Below are positions 56,146-64,000 of a stretch of 64,000 nt of DNA, in pieces. The position numbers were made by a program, and so were the translations under genes. The DNA is from Brumimicrobium mesophilum. Lineage in GTDB: Bacteria > Bacteroidota > Bacteroidia > Flavobacteriales_D > Crocinitomicaceae. The notes under the pieces were generated by a model that was not told the DNA's origin, ran no database searches, and worked only from the letters and a program-made list of their open reading frames with translations. The stretch lies in NCBI RefSeq assembly GCF_003025005.1, contig NZ_PVSS01000006.1, positions 1-64,000 of the forward strand, read 5' to 3'. Every line of letters starts with the position of its first letter. Position 1 is the stretch's first letter.

Positions 56146-56721
56146 TTAGTTTTCAAGCATTCCGTCAATCTTCGCTAAAAAGCTGTCGCTATACCAATCA
56201 TGTGCACCAACTTCTTCCATAATTATCTTTCCTTCTTGGTCTAAAACATAAGTTGTGGGTAAGCTATTGGATTCAAATTCTTTTGGATAATTGCTTCCAG
56301 GAATATAAACTGGGAAAGTATATTCTTTCGCCTTCAGGAACTTATTTAGAGTGCTTGGCTTTTCATTGCTTACAAAATAAAACGCCAATTGATCATCATA
56401 TTTGTCATAGAGTTTCTGCAAAGAGGGCATTTCTGCAACACAAGGAGGACACCAAGTAGCCCACATATTTACAACAGTTATTTTTCCATGAGCAGCAGAG
56501 AAATTATGCTCTTGTCCTTTCAGATCCAATAAAATCCAGTCAAAAGAGCTGACAGTTTTTTGATTTTCAATCGAAATTTCGGAAGGCGAACCAGCGAATA
56601 TTCTTTGGATTGTTGACATAACAAGCATTCTAATGCTTGGGATAAACATCAGCCCAATAAATGCGATAAAAAGAATATCCCACTTTCTTTTCTTTAACCA
56701 AGTTTTAGTTTTATCGTTCAT
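56146..56721 (-). CDS. TlpA/ResA-like thiol-disulfide oxidoreductase
   Basis: A 191-residue membrane-anchored thioredoxin-fold protein. The N-terminal helix (WDILFIAFIGLMFIPSIRML) is followed by the periplasmic domain with WCPPC near residue 90 and the cis-Pro loop SNSLPTTYVLD. Such proteins reduce periplasmic disulfides, often in cytochrome c maturation. The gene starts 2 bp after the CoA-binding protein gene, so the two form an operon. Confidence 0.9.
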   Translation of the reverse strand: MNDKTKTWLKKRKWDILFIAFIGLMFIPSIRMLVMSTIQRIFAGSPSEISIENQKTVSSFDWILLDLKGQEHNFSAAHGKITVVNMWATWCPPCVAEMPSLQKLYDKYDDQLAFYFVSNEKPSTLNKFLKAKEYTFPVYIPGSNYPKEFESNSLPTTYVLDQEGKIIMEEVGAHDWYSDSFLAKIDGMLEN

Positions 56722-56723
56722 TT

Positions 56724-57089
56724 CTAGTAGCTATTTGTGCTCAATAGCACAAGTGTACAAGCAATTTCAGATTCAATTCCATTTTCTTTTAACTGTTTTT
56801 CGAAAGCGAAATTTTCTGTACCAGGATTAAAAATCACTCGTTTGGGCTTTAAATCAATGATCTTATCATAATATTCTGTTTGATTTCGAGCGGAAAGATA
56901 CAAAGTCACTGTATGAATATCTTTGTTAGTCGGAAACTCAGTTGAAATTAAAGTTTCATTGATTTTCCCTGCTCGGTTTCCAAAAGCAATTACCGGAACG
57001 CTATGATTTTGCAACATTCTAACTGCTTTGTTCGCATAACGATTCGTCTTTTCACTTGCTCCTATAACCAAAGTTTTCTTTGTTTCCAT
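56724..57089 (-). CDS. CoA-binding (YccU-type) protein
   Basis: A 121-residue Rossmann-fold protein of the CoA_binding_2 family (LVIGASEKTNRYANKAVRML, VPVIAFGNRAGKI, VIFNPGTENFAFEKQLKENG). Function in this branch is unknown. A -7 element TATCTTTG at 57102-57095 (minus strand) ends 5 nt before the ATG, implying a leaderless mRNA. It is cotranscribed with the TlpA-like gene. Confidence 0.88.
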   Translation of the reverse strand: METKKTLVIGASEKTNRYANKAVRMLQNHSVPVIAFGNRAGKINETLISTEFPTNKDIHTVTLYLSARNQTEYYDKIIDLKPKRVIFNPGTENFAFEKQLKENGIESEIACTLVLLSTNSY

Positions 57090-57094
57090 AGTTA

Positions 57095-57102
57095 CAAAGA
57101 TA
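57095..57102 (-). promoter_or_regulatory. -7 promoter element TATCTTTG of the CoA-binding protein gene
   Basis: A perfect TAnnTTTG match on the minus strand, with only TAACT between it and the start codon. Confidence 0.55.
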
Positions 57103-57265
57103 AGTAAAGGTGGTCAAGAAACCCATTCAAAATTCTTTACAAATGTTAAGAGTGATAAAAGTTACATGAGATTTAGGGAGAGGAGAAGTCACTGCTCTCT
57201 TTCTCTTTCTCGCTCTGAATTCCATCATTCTTTACATAAACCAAAGGAAAAGCCTAAAATAATTT

Positions 57266-57273
57266 TAAATTTG
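57266..57273 (+). promoter_or_regulatory. -7 promoter element TAAATTTG of the aminotransferase operon
   Basis: A TAnnTTTG match lies 25 nt before the aminotransferase start codon. Confidence 0.5.
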
Positions 57274-57298
57274 CCTATTAAATTAAACTATAAGTTGA

Positions 57299-58492
57299 AT
57301 GGTACAATTATCTGATCGTTTGTTAGCCATGGAGGAATCGGCAACATTAGCAATGTCTCGAAAAAGTCGTGAATTAAAAAGTCAAGGACTAGATATCATA
57401 TCTTTGAGTTTAGGAGAACCAGATTTTCCAACTCCAGATTTTATTAAAGAGGCTGCTGTTGAAGCGATGGAACAAAATTATACTACTTATACACCTGTTC
57501 CAGGTTTCGATGATTTACGTCAAGCGATTGCTGACAAATTCAAGCGTGATAATGGTTTGCATTATGATTTGGACCAAATCGTTGTTTCAACAGGAGCAAA
57601 GCAATCCATTGCGAACTTAATGATGAGTTTAATTAATCCTGGAGATGAGGTTTTAATTCCTGCACCTTATTGGGTTTCATATATTGAAATTGTTAAAGTG
57701 GCTGGAGGAGTTCCTGTAATTATTGATTCTACAATAGAATCTGACTTTAAAGTTAATAGTGCTGCGATAAAAGCAAAGATTACAGATAAAACAAAAGCGA
57801 TTATCTTTTCTTCACCTTGTAACCCAACGGGATCGGTTTATTCAAAAGAAGAATTAAAAGATTTTGCGAGTGCATTTGTAAATCATAAAGACATCGTAAT
57901 TATTTCTGATGAGATTTATGAACATATTAATTTTGATGGAAAACACGAAAGTATAGCTCAATTTGAAGAGGTTTATGATCAAACTGTAACCATCAATGGA
58001 ATGTCCAAAGCTTGGGCAATGACAGGATGGAGAATTGGATATATAGGTGCGCCAAAAGCAATTGCTGCGGCATGTGGTAAAATGCAAGGTCAATCAACAA
58101 GTGGTGCAAATTCTATTGCTCAACGCGCTTCGATTGCAGCATTGAAAAAAGATCCTGCTTATTTAAAAGATATGTTGGCTGCATTTAAAAAGAGAAGAAC
58201 TTTAGTCTTGGATGCATTAAGGTCAATGGATGGAGTAGAAGTGAATGAACCTGAAGGAGCGTTTTATTTCTTCCCTGATGTTTCTAGCTTTTTTGGAAAG
58301 TCATTTGAAGGGAAAACCATTAAAGACGCTGATGATTTAGCACTATATTTATTGGAGGAAGCCCTAGTTGCTATTGTAACGGGAGGAGCATTTGGAGACC
58401 CTAACTGTATGCGTATTTCTTATGCTACGGATGAAGCAACCTTAACTAAAGCAATGGACCGAATTAAATTAGCTTTACAAAAATTGAAATAA
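57299..58492 (+). CDS. class I/II pyridoxal-phosphate aminotransferase (aspartate type)
   Basis: A 397-residue fold-type I aminotransferase. The substrate and PLP motifs are SLSLGEPDFPTPDFI, STGAKQSIANLMMSL, SSPCNPTGSVYSKEEL, ISDEIYEHI and the PLP-Lys region NGMSKAWAMTGWRIGY near residue 235. The conserved Arg at the end lies in NCMRISYAT. It most resembles bacterial aspartate aminotransferases of the 1-gamma group, which may also act on prephenate. It shares one base with the heptose kinase gene. Confidence 0.9.
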   Translation: MVQLSDRLLAMEESATLAMSRKSRELKSQGLDIISLSLGEPDFPTPDFIKEAAVEAMEQNYTTYTPVPGFDDLRQAIADKFKRDNGLHYDLDQIVVSTGAKQSIANLMMSLINPGDEVLIPAPYWVSYIEIVKVAGGVPVIIDSTIESDFKVNSAAIKAKITDKTKAIIFSSPCNPTGSVYSKEELKDFASAFVNHKDIVIISDEIYEHINFDGKHESIAQFEEVYDQTVTINGMSKAWAMTGWRIGYIGAPKAIAAACGKMQGQSTSGANSIAQRASIAALKKDPAYLKDMLAAFKKRRTLVLDALRSMDGVEVNEPEGAFYFFPDVSSFFGKSFEGKTIKDADDLALYLLEEALVAIVTGGAFGDPNCMRISYATDEATLTKAMDRIKLALQKLK

Positions 58493-59484
58493 TGACATTG
58501 GAAGCGCTCTTCGAAGAGTTTAAAACGAAAAAAATTATCGTTCTGGGAGACGTCATGATTGACGCATATCTCACTGGAAAAGTAGAACGTGTGAGCCCAG
58601 AAGCTCCTGTTCCTATTGTGAATTTTTTGAAACGTGAAGAGCGTTTAGGTGGAGCTGCCAATGTAGCGCTAAACTTGATAAGTCTAGGGGCACAGGTTAC
58701 AATGAGCACGGTAATTGGTCAAGATAAAGAGGCTGAAACGCTGCTTGAACTTTTAGAAAAACGATCAATTTCTACTTCTGGAATTATTCGTTCTAAATCC
58801 CGTCAAACAACAATTAAAACGAGAGTTATAGGCAATCATCAACAATTGTTGCGTGTGGATCAGGAGCAAACAGATGATATTTCCAGTTCGGAAGAAGAAA
58901 GGCTGTTGAAAGATCTTGAAGTTTTATTGAAATCAGGTTATGACGCATTAATTTTCCAAGATTATAATAAGGGAGTGTTGACAGCTTCCTTGATAGAAAA
59001 AGTGATTGCTTTAACCAAGAAGTATAATGTTTTAACAACCGTAGATCCAAAATTAAAGAATTTTTTGGCTTATAAAGGTGTAACATTGTTTAAGCCAAAT
59101 TTGAAAGAATTGAGTGAGGGAATGCAAATGAAAATTGATTTTGCCAACGACTCAACTCAGTTTAATAAAGCTATTGAAAAGTTTAAATCTATCGTTCACC
59201 CTGAAATTGTGTTTGTTACGCTAAGTGAAAATGGGGTTTTTATTGAAAACGAAGCCAATAAACACCACATTCCTGCACATGAACGAACTATTTCAGATGT
59301 TTCAGGAGCAGGGGATACGGTAATTAGTGTTGCAACATTGTGTTTATGCGCTGGTTTAAAAATTGAAACTTTGGCATCTATGGCTAATTTAGCGGGCGGA
59401 ATTGTTTGTGAATACCGTGGTGTAGTCGCAATAAATGCTGAAGAACTATTTGATGAAGCAAATAAACTAGACATTAAATGTTAA
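58492..59484 (+). CDS. rfaE1: D-glycero-beta-D-manno-heptose-7-phosphate kinase
   Basis: A 330-residue PfkB-family kinase matching the N-terminal domain of HldE: VLGDVMIDAYLTGKVERVSP, VPIVNFLKREERLGGAANVA, TVDPKLKNFLAYKGVTLFKPN and the catalytic DVSGAGDTVISVA near residue 265. The adenylyltransferase domain of HldE is absent, so the next step must be encoded elsewhere. It phosphorylates the heptose 7-phosphate made by the gmhA product (2.4 kb). It overlaps the next gene by 7 bp. Confidence 0.92.
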   Translation: MTLEALFEEFKTKKIIVLGDVMIDAYLTGKVERVSPEAPVPIVNFLKREERLGGAANVALNLISLGAQVTMSTVIGQDKEAETLLELLEKRSISTSGIIRSKSRQTTIKTRVIGNHQQLLRVDQEQTDDISSSEEERLLKDLEVLLKSGYDALIFQDYNKGVLTASLIEKVIALTKKYNVLTTVDPKLKNFLAYKGVTLFKPNLKELSEGMQMKIDFANDSTQFNKAIEKFKSIVHPEIVFVTLSENGVFIENEANKHHIPAHERTISDVSGAGDTVISVATLCLCAGLKIETLASMANLAGGIVCEYRGVVAINAEELFDEANKLDIKC

Positions 59485-61304
59485 GCGGTTTTAGAGAGAA
59501 GGTTAATTTAAGCCTGTACAATTCTAAAAACACAGTGCTTTCATTATTTCGATGGTTGCATATCATCATTGCATTAGGAATGATAAGTGTGCTGATTTAT
59601 TACTATGGATTTCCGCAAACTGATGAGTCTCAAAAGTTTTTAACCAGAATTATTCAGTTTAGTTTTCTATTCTATATCATTCGATTTTTCATAAAACTGA
59701 TTTATGATTACGATCCCCTTCATTACATCAAGAAAAATTGGGTAGAAAGCGCCATCGTCTTTCTATTGGTTATAGAGGGTGTAATGTATAATCTGTTTGG
59801 AGTTATTTTATTTTCTAAATTCTTTGAATCTATTGGTTTAGAGGGTTTTAAAGATTTTTCTAATTTAACTGTTCAGTTCTTTTTTGTGGCGTATGTTTTC
59901 ATGGAAATATTTAAGAAGCGAGATTTTAGACAGTACTTTAAAATCCATCCAGGGCTCTTATTTACTTTGTCAATTTTAAGTATAATACTCATAGGGTCAG
60001 GACTTTTGATGCTTCCCGAAATGACTCAAACGGGATATGATATTTCTTTTATTGATAGTTTATTTCTCTCTACTTCGTCAACAAGTGTAACAGGGTTAGC
60101 CACAGTTGATGTAGCCAGTATTCTTACTGTGAAAGGTCAGGTGGTTGTGTTGTTTTTAATTCAGGTTGGTGCCTTAAACACAATTGCATTTGCAGCACTT
60201 TACTTATTGGTAGCTAAATTTGGTGTTGGAATTAAACAACATGATGTAATCGAAGACTTTGTAAATAATACGTCATTTTTAGATACGGAAACAATGTTTT
60301 TCAAAATTGTAAAATGGACATTAGCCATCGAACTTCTGGGTTTTATATGTATATTTATTTTACTGGAACCTTCAGGAATGTTTGCAGACAATTCCGATAG
60401 AATGTTCCATGCTTTATTTCATTCGATTTCTAGTTTTTGTAATGCAGGTTTAACAACTATTCCAAATGGATTAATGAATTCGCTGGTTATAGATAATTAT
60501 TTACTGCATATAATTACAATGGGACTTTTCTTTTTAGGAGGTTTTGGAATGATATATTTGTTCGATATTTTTGGGATCAGAAGTTTGAGGAAGCGAATGA
60601 AGTATCCGTGGAAAACCTTGAGATTCGATACAAGAATAACTTTATACACCACATTAACTTTGTTGGTTTTAGGGGCAGTAGTGTTTTATGTATTTGAATA
60701 CAATAAAAGTTTAGCGGGCCAATCTGGATTTGGAGCAATGGTTACAACTTTGTTTAGTTCCATGACTACAAGAAATGCAGGATTCAGCACGGTGAATATT
60801 TCAACCCTAAGTCTTCCTGTTCTTGTGTTTTTCTTGTTTTTAATGTTTGTAGGAGCGAGTTCTGGGTCTTCTGGAGGAGGTATTCGAGTTTCAACATTCG
60901 CAATTATGGTGAGTTCGGTTGTTTCAACCATAAAGAGAAAGCCACATGTAGAGTTGTTTAAACGAACAATCGACAATGATTTGGTATTAAAAGCATATTC
61001 TATCTTCGTATTTTTCGTGGTAGGAAACTTAATTGGTATTTTTGCACTTTTAATCACAGAGTACCAAGCAATAGAAGCGGGGAAATTTGAATTGATTGAT
61101 ATAATTTTTGAGCATGTTTCTGCTGCCAGTACGGTTGGATTATCAACTGGAATAACAGCAGATTTAACGGAACCAGGTAAAATTGTGTTAATTTTCGCGA
61201 TGTTTATTGGTCGTGTTGGAACATTAACAATAGCATATTTGTTTGGTAAACAAGTAATGAGTAGAAGATATAAATACCCAAGTGGGCATACAATGATTGG
61301 TTAG
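59478..61304 (+). CDS. trkH: TrkH family potassium uptake protein
   Basis: A 608-residue membrane protein of the TrkH/KtrB type. An extra 150-residue N-terminal part with four helices precedes the four pore-like repeats. Pore loop motifs are SFIDSLFLSTSSTSVTGLAT, HSISSFCNAGLTT, MTTRNAGFSTVN and HVSAASTVGLSTG. It takes up K+ through the inner membrane, normally with a TrkA/KtrA partner, which is not nearby. It ends 2 bp before ubiE. Confidence 0.9.
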   Translation: MLSGFREKVNLSLYNSKNTVLSLFRWLHIIIALGMISVLIYYYGFPQTDESQKFLTRIIQFSFLFYIIRFFIKLIYDYDPLHYIKKNWVESAIVFLLVIEGVMYNLFGVILFSKFFESIGLEGFKDFSNLTVQFFFVAYVFMEIFKKRDFRQYFKIHPGLLFTLSILSIILIGSGLLMLPEMTQTGYDISFIDSLFLSTSSTSVTGLATVDVASILTVKGQVVVLFLIQVGALNTIAFAALYLLVAKFGVGIKQHDVIEDFVNNTSFLDTETMFFKIVKWTLAIELLGFICIFILLEPSGMFADNSDRMFHALFHSISSFCNAGLTTIPNGLMNSLVIDNYLLHIITMGLFFLGGFGMIYLFDIFGIRSLRKRMKYPWKTLRFDTRITLYTTLTLLVLGAVVFYVFEYNKSLAGQSGFGAMVTTLFSSMTTRNAGFSTVNISTLSLPVLVFFLFLMFVGASSGSSGGGIRVSTFAIMVSSVVSTIKRKPHVELFKRTIDNDLVLKAYSIFVFFVVGNLIGIFALLITEYQAIEAGKFELIDIIFEHVSAASTVGLSTGITADLTEPGKIVLIFAMFIGRVGTLTIAYLFGKQVMSRRYKYPSGHTMIG

Positions 61305-61306
61305 TT

Positions 61307-62041
61307 ATGGCAGAAAATAAAGTTGTTAAACCGTATTACAAGGACGATAAGTCCAAAAAAGAGGAGGTTGCTGAAATGTTTGATAATATATCAGCAAAAT
61401 ATGATTTCTTAAATCATTTTATGTCTATGGGCATTGACCATCTATGGCGTAAAAGAGCGATTAATATGTTGCAAGCAAGCAAGCCAAAAAAGATAATTGA
61501 TCTTGCAACAGGAACAGGGGATTTCGCTTTAGCGGCATTGAAATTAAACCCAGAAAAAGTGGTTGGAGTAGACATTTCTAATGGGATGTTGGAAAAAGGC
61601 CGCGAGAAAATGAAGAAAAGAGGGAAAGAAGATATCATTTCAATGATGTACGGAGATTCTGAAGACTTGCCTTTCAAAGACAATGAATTTGATGCCCTAA
61701 CAGTTGGATTTGGTGTAAGGAATTACGAAAATCTTGAAAAAGGATTGGGCGAAATGTTACGTGTAATTAATCACGGGGGTACAGCAGTTATTCTGGAATT
61801 CTCAAAACCAAAGAAATTCCCGGTGAAACAATTCTTCGGGTTTTACTCAAAATACATCATCCCAATGCTAGGGAAAACTATTTCTAAAGATAATTCGGCT
61901 TACGAATATTTACCGGAATCAGTAGCAGCCTTTCCAGAAGGACAAGCTTTTCTTGATATATTGACGAAAGTGGGATACAAGAATGTGAAAGCGAAAATGG
62001 TTTCAGGCGGGATTGCAACTATTTATACTGGAGTAAAATAA
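61307..62041 (+). CDS. ubiE: menaquinone/ubiquinone methyltransferase
   Basis: A 244-residue UbiE/MenG. The SAM motif IIDLATGTGDFALAAL is near residue 65, with YDFLNHFMSMGIDHLWRKRA and the family motifs DALTVGFGVRNYENLEKGL and GGTAVILEFSKP. In Bacteroidota the product is menaquinone, so it most likely methylates demethylmenaquinone. It lies 2 bp after trkH and 28 bp before porT, a pairing seen across the phylum. Confidence 0.94.
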   Translation: MAENKVVKPYYKDDKSKKEEVAEMFDNISAKYDFLNHFMSMGIDHLWRKRAINMLQASKPKKIIDLATGTGDFALAALKLNPEKVVGVDISNGMLEKGREKMKKRGKEDIISMMYGDSEDLPFKDNEFDALTVGFGVRNYENLEKGLGEMLRVINHGGTAVILEFSKPKKFPVKQFFGFYSKYIIPMLGKTISKDNSAYEYLPESVAAFPEGQAFLDILTKVGYKNVKAKMVSGGIATIYTGVK

Positions 62042-62069
62042 ATTAAGTCGTTTAGCGTTTGTAAAAGCC

Positions 62070-62795
62070 ATGATGAAAAAGTTAATCTTCATATTGATAT
62101 TTACCTTTCTTGGAATTGAATTTGGATTAGCACAACGAATTCCACAGGCAAGAAACTATCGAAAATTTGACCGTAATCTTTTTCATTTCGGTTTTATGTT
62201 GGGAGTAAATACATCTGATTTTTCAACACAGTATAAACCAAATATGGTTAACGAGTTTGGAACTTATTCTGTTACGAATAGAAGTCAACCTGGTTTTCAA
62301 TTGGGATTAATTAGTTCTATGAAAATAGGAACTCCTTTGATTCGATTGCGTTTTATTCCTTCATTGTCTTTTCAAGAAAGAATTTTAGAATATAATTTTG
62401 TTCCAATTCAACCAAACGAAGATTTTGAATTTCAGGAAGAAAGGGTTGGATCCACAAACTTGGACTTTCCTCTTTTATTGAAATTTAGAACAAAAAGATA
62501 TAATAATTTTGCAGCCTACATTATTGCTGGCGCTCAGTATTCGCTGGATTTACAGTCGAAAGAAACCAATTCTCAAAAATTTGGGGATCCCTTTATAAAG
62601 CTTTACAGAGATGACTTTCAAGGTCAAGTTGGTGCAGGAATGGATTTTTTCTTGCCTTTCTTTAAGTTTGGAATCGAACTTAAATTGTCTCACGGATTTA
62701 ATAACGCATTAATTCAAGATAATTCTCGATTATCACAACCAATTGAAAGTCTGCGTAATAGGGTATGGTGGTTCTCTTTAACTTTTGAAGGATAA
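62070..62795 (+). CDS. porT: PorT family outer-membrane beta-barrel protein
   Basis: A 241-residue barrel with a signal peptide ending FGLAQ. The PorT family pattern is seen: FHFGFMLGVNTSDFST, RLRFIPSLSFQERILEY and LDFPLLLKFRTKRYNNFAAY, ending with a WWFSLTFEG strand. PorT is required for type IX secretion in Porphyromonas and Flavobacterium. Its ubiE-linked position supports the call. The stop overlaps the next gene start by one base. Confidence 0.9.
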   Translation: MMKKLIFILIFTFLGIEFGLAQRIPQARNYRKFDRNLFHFGFMLGVNTSDFSTQYKPNMVNEFGTYSVTNRSQPGFQLGLISSMKIGTPLIRLRFIPSLSFQERILEYNFVPIQPNEDFEFQEERVGSTNLDFPLLLKFRTKRYNNFAAYIIAGAQYSLDLQSKETNSQKFGDPFIKLYRDDFQGQVGAGMDFFLPFFKFGIELKLSHGFNNALIQDNSRLSQPIESLRNRVWWFSLTFEG

Positions 62796-64000
62796 TGGAA
62801 AATTTAATTCAAATTCAAGTTCTGCCAGAACAATTGCATGATGAAGCATTTATTCTTAAAACGGCAAACAATAAAAACAGAGGGAGTAAATTTGATTACC
62901 CTTACTTTTATATTCGTAAACGTTCTATTGACGCTAGAAGAAATCCTGTAAAATATAATTTACAAGTTGTTTTATCCGAGGTAAAACAAGAATTGACAGT
63001 TCCTGAAGTTCAATATGGTAATGTTGAAAATGGAACGCCGGTTCATATCATTGGTGCGGGACCTGCAGGTTTATTTGCTGCACTTGAAGCTGTTGAATTA
63101 GGTTTGAAACCTATTGTTTACGAACGAGGAAAAGATGTTCGAGAACGCCGAAGAGATTTAGCAAAAATTAATAAAGAACATATCGTAAATCCTGAATCAA
63201 ACTATTGTTATGGTGAAGGAGGAGCAGGTACATACTCAGATGGTAAATTATATACCCGATCTAAAAAAAGAGGAAATGTACTTAAGGTTTTAGAACTTTT
63301 TGTTCAATTTGGTTCTCCTTATGATATTTTAGTAGATGCACATCCGCACATTGGAACTAATAAATTACCAGCGATAATCACAGCAATGCGTGATCAAATT
63401 ATCGCATCAGGAGGAGAGGTTTGTTTTAATTCCAAGGTTACCGATTTTATTATTGAGAACAATAAATTAAAAGGGCTAGAATTAAATAACACTGAGCAAA
63501 TTGATGCTGAACATGTTATTTTAGCTACTGGACATTCGGCAAGAGATATTTTTGAACTTCTACATCAAAAAAATGTAAAAATTGAAGCGAAAGGATTTGC
63601 TCTAGGTGTTCGTATTGAACATCCGCAAGAGTTAATCGATAAAATTCAATACCATGGAAGGTTGAATGATGAGTTTTTACCACCATCAACTTATAGTTTG
63701 GTTACACAAGTAAATAAAACTGGAGTTTATTCATTTTGCATGTGTCCGGGAGGAATTGTAGCGCCTTGTGCAACATCACCTGGAGAAGTTGTGACGAATG
63801 GTTGGTCTCCTTCAAAAAGAAATAATCCTTATTCTAACTCGGGAGTTGTGGTAGAACTTGATCCAACTCGTCTTCCCAATTATGATCCAAATAATCCTTT
63901 TATTGGATTGGAGTTTCAAGCCTCTGTGGAAAAAGCATGTTGGGAAGCAGCAGGGAAAACTCAAGCAGTTCCAGCACAAAGAATGGTTGACTTTGTAAAT
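62795..64000 (+). CDS. FAD-dependent oxidoreductase (partial, cut by window end)
   Basis: The first 402 residues of a larger flavoprotein, starting at an ATG that shares one base with the porT stop. An N-terminal domain of about 85 residues is followed by the FAD fold VHIIGAGPAGLFAALEAVELG, then GEGGAGTYSDGKLYTRSK, VILATGHSARDIFELL and GFALGVRIEHPQELID, and a cysteine pair in FCMCPGG. This architecture matches the large NAD(P)/FAD-dependent proteins (YtfP-like) widespread in bacteria. The reaction is unknown. The frame is open to the last base. Confidence 0.9.
   Translation, partial: MENLIQIQVLPEQLHDEAFILKTANNKNRGSKFDYPYFYIRKRSIDARRNPVKYNLQVVLSEVKQELTVPEVQYGNVENGTPVHIIGAGPAGLFAALEAVELGLKPIVYERGKDVRERRRDLAKINKEHIVNPESNYCYGEGGAGTYSDGKLYTRSKKRGNVLKVLELFVQFGSPYDILVDAHPHIGTNKLPAIITAMRDQIIASGGEVCFNSKVTDFIIENNKLKGLELNNTEQIDAEHVILATGHSARDIFELLHQKNVKIEAKGFALGVRIEHPQELIDKIQYHGRLNDEFLPPSTYSLVTQVNKTGVYSFCMCPGGIVAPCATSPGEVVTNGWSPSKRNNPYSNSGVVVELDPTRLPNYDPNNPFIGLEFQASVEKACWEAAGKTQAVPAQRMVDFVN

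Overview
This AT-rich chromosomal window comes from a member of the Bacteroidota, most likely a Flavobacteriales bacterium close to the Crocinitomicaceae. The lineage call is inferred from gene content and promoter style. Support comes from many TAnnTTTG -7 promoter elements, type IX secretion parts (PorT, a PorV-family protein, a very long secreted protein with a sorting-type C-terminus), TonB-dependent receptors, a NusB with a long N-terminal extension, and typical neighbourhoods (uppS-bamA-ompH-ompH-murI, ubiE-porT, tgt-lptG, leucine dehydrogenase-nusB-DUF1573-yajC). No rRNA, tRNA or CRISPR array was found.

Layout. 0.2-9.3 kb: comM, gmhA, rsmG, an ECF sigma factor, a glycosyltransferase, tgt, an LptF/G permease and a NifU-type scaffold. 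9.7-13 kb: a putative metal locus of a Cys-rich secreted protein, a TonB-dependent receptor and an HMA-domain lipoprotein. 13-21 kb: atpDC and a cell-envelope run (uppS, bamA, two Skp-like chaperones, murI) ending in a gamma-carbonic anhydrase. 21-30 kb: a TonB receptor, a giant secreted protein and a PorV-family barrel. 30-34 kb: greA, a HIT protein, ruvC, a flippase-like membrane protein and a glycosyltransferase. 33.8-36 kb: two very AT-rich lipoproteins, one with a DsbA-like thioredoxin fold.

36-42.7 kb is a decaying accessory island and the most interesting part. A minus-strand respiratory unit (intact cytochrome c, then a multi-membrane protein with conserved His motifs) has been broken. 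The membrane-protein gene carries in-frame stops and is split into two pieces by a mobile element of about 2.7 kb that holds a tyrosine recombinase and an IS91-type Y2 transposase. That transposase is itself interrupted by a 294-bp unit that is almost entirely one GIY-YIG nuclease gene bounded by perfect 13-bp inverted repeats. A dead IS1595-type transposase lies next to it. The surviving cytochrome c gene has a well-formed promoter and a Crp/Fnr-like dyad, and an Rrf2 regulator with three cysteines follows.

43-64 kb returns to core functions: tryptophan dioxygenase with a fumarylacetoacetase-family enzyme, L-2-hydroxyglutarate oxidase, a DsrE-like protein, DUF4294, the leucine dehydrogenase-nusB-DUF1573-yajC operon, an ABC exporter, uvrA, TlpA, a CoA-binding protein, an aminotransferase, heptose-7-phosphate kinase, TrkH, ubiE, porT and an FAD-dependent oxidoreductase cut by the window end. 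gmhA and the heptose kinase together indicate ADP-heptose synthesis for surface glycans.
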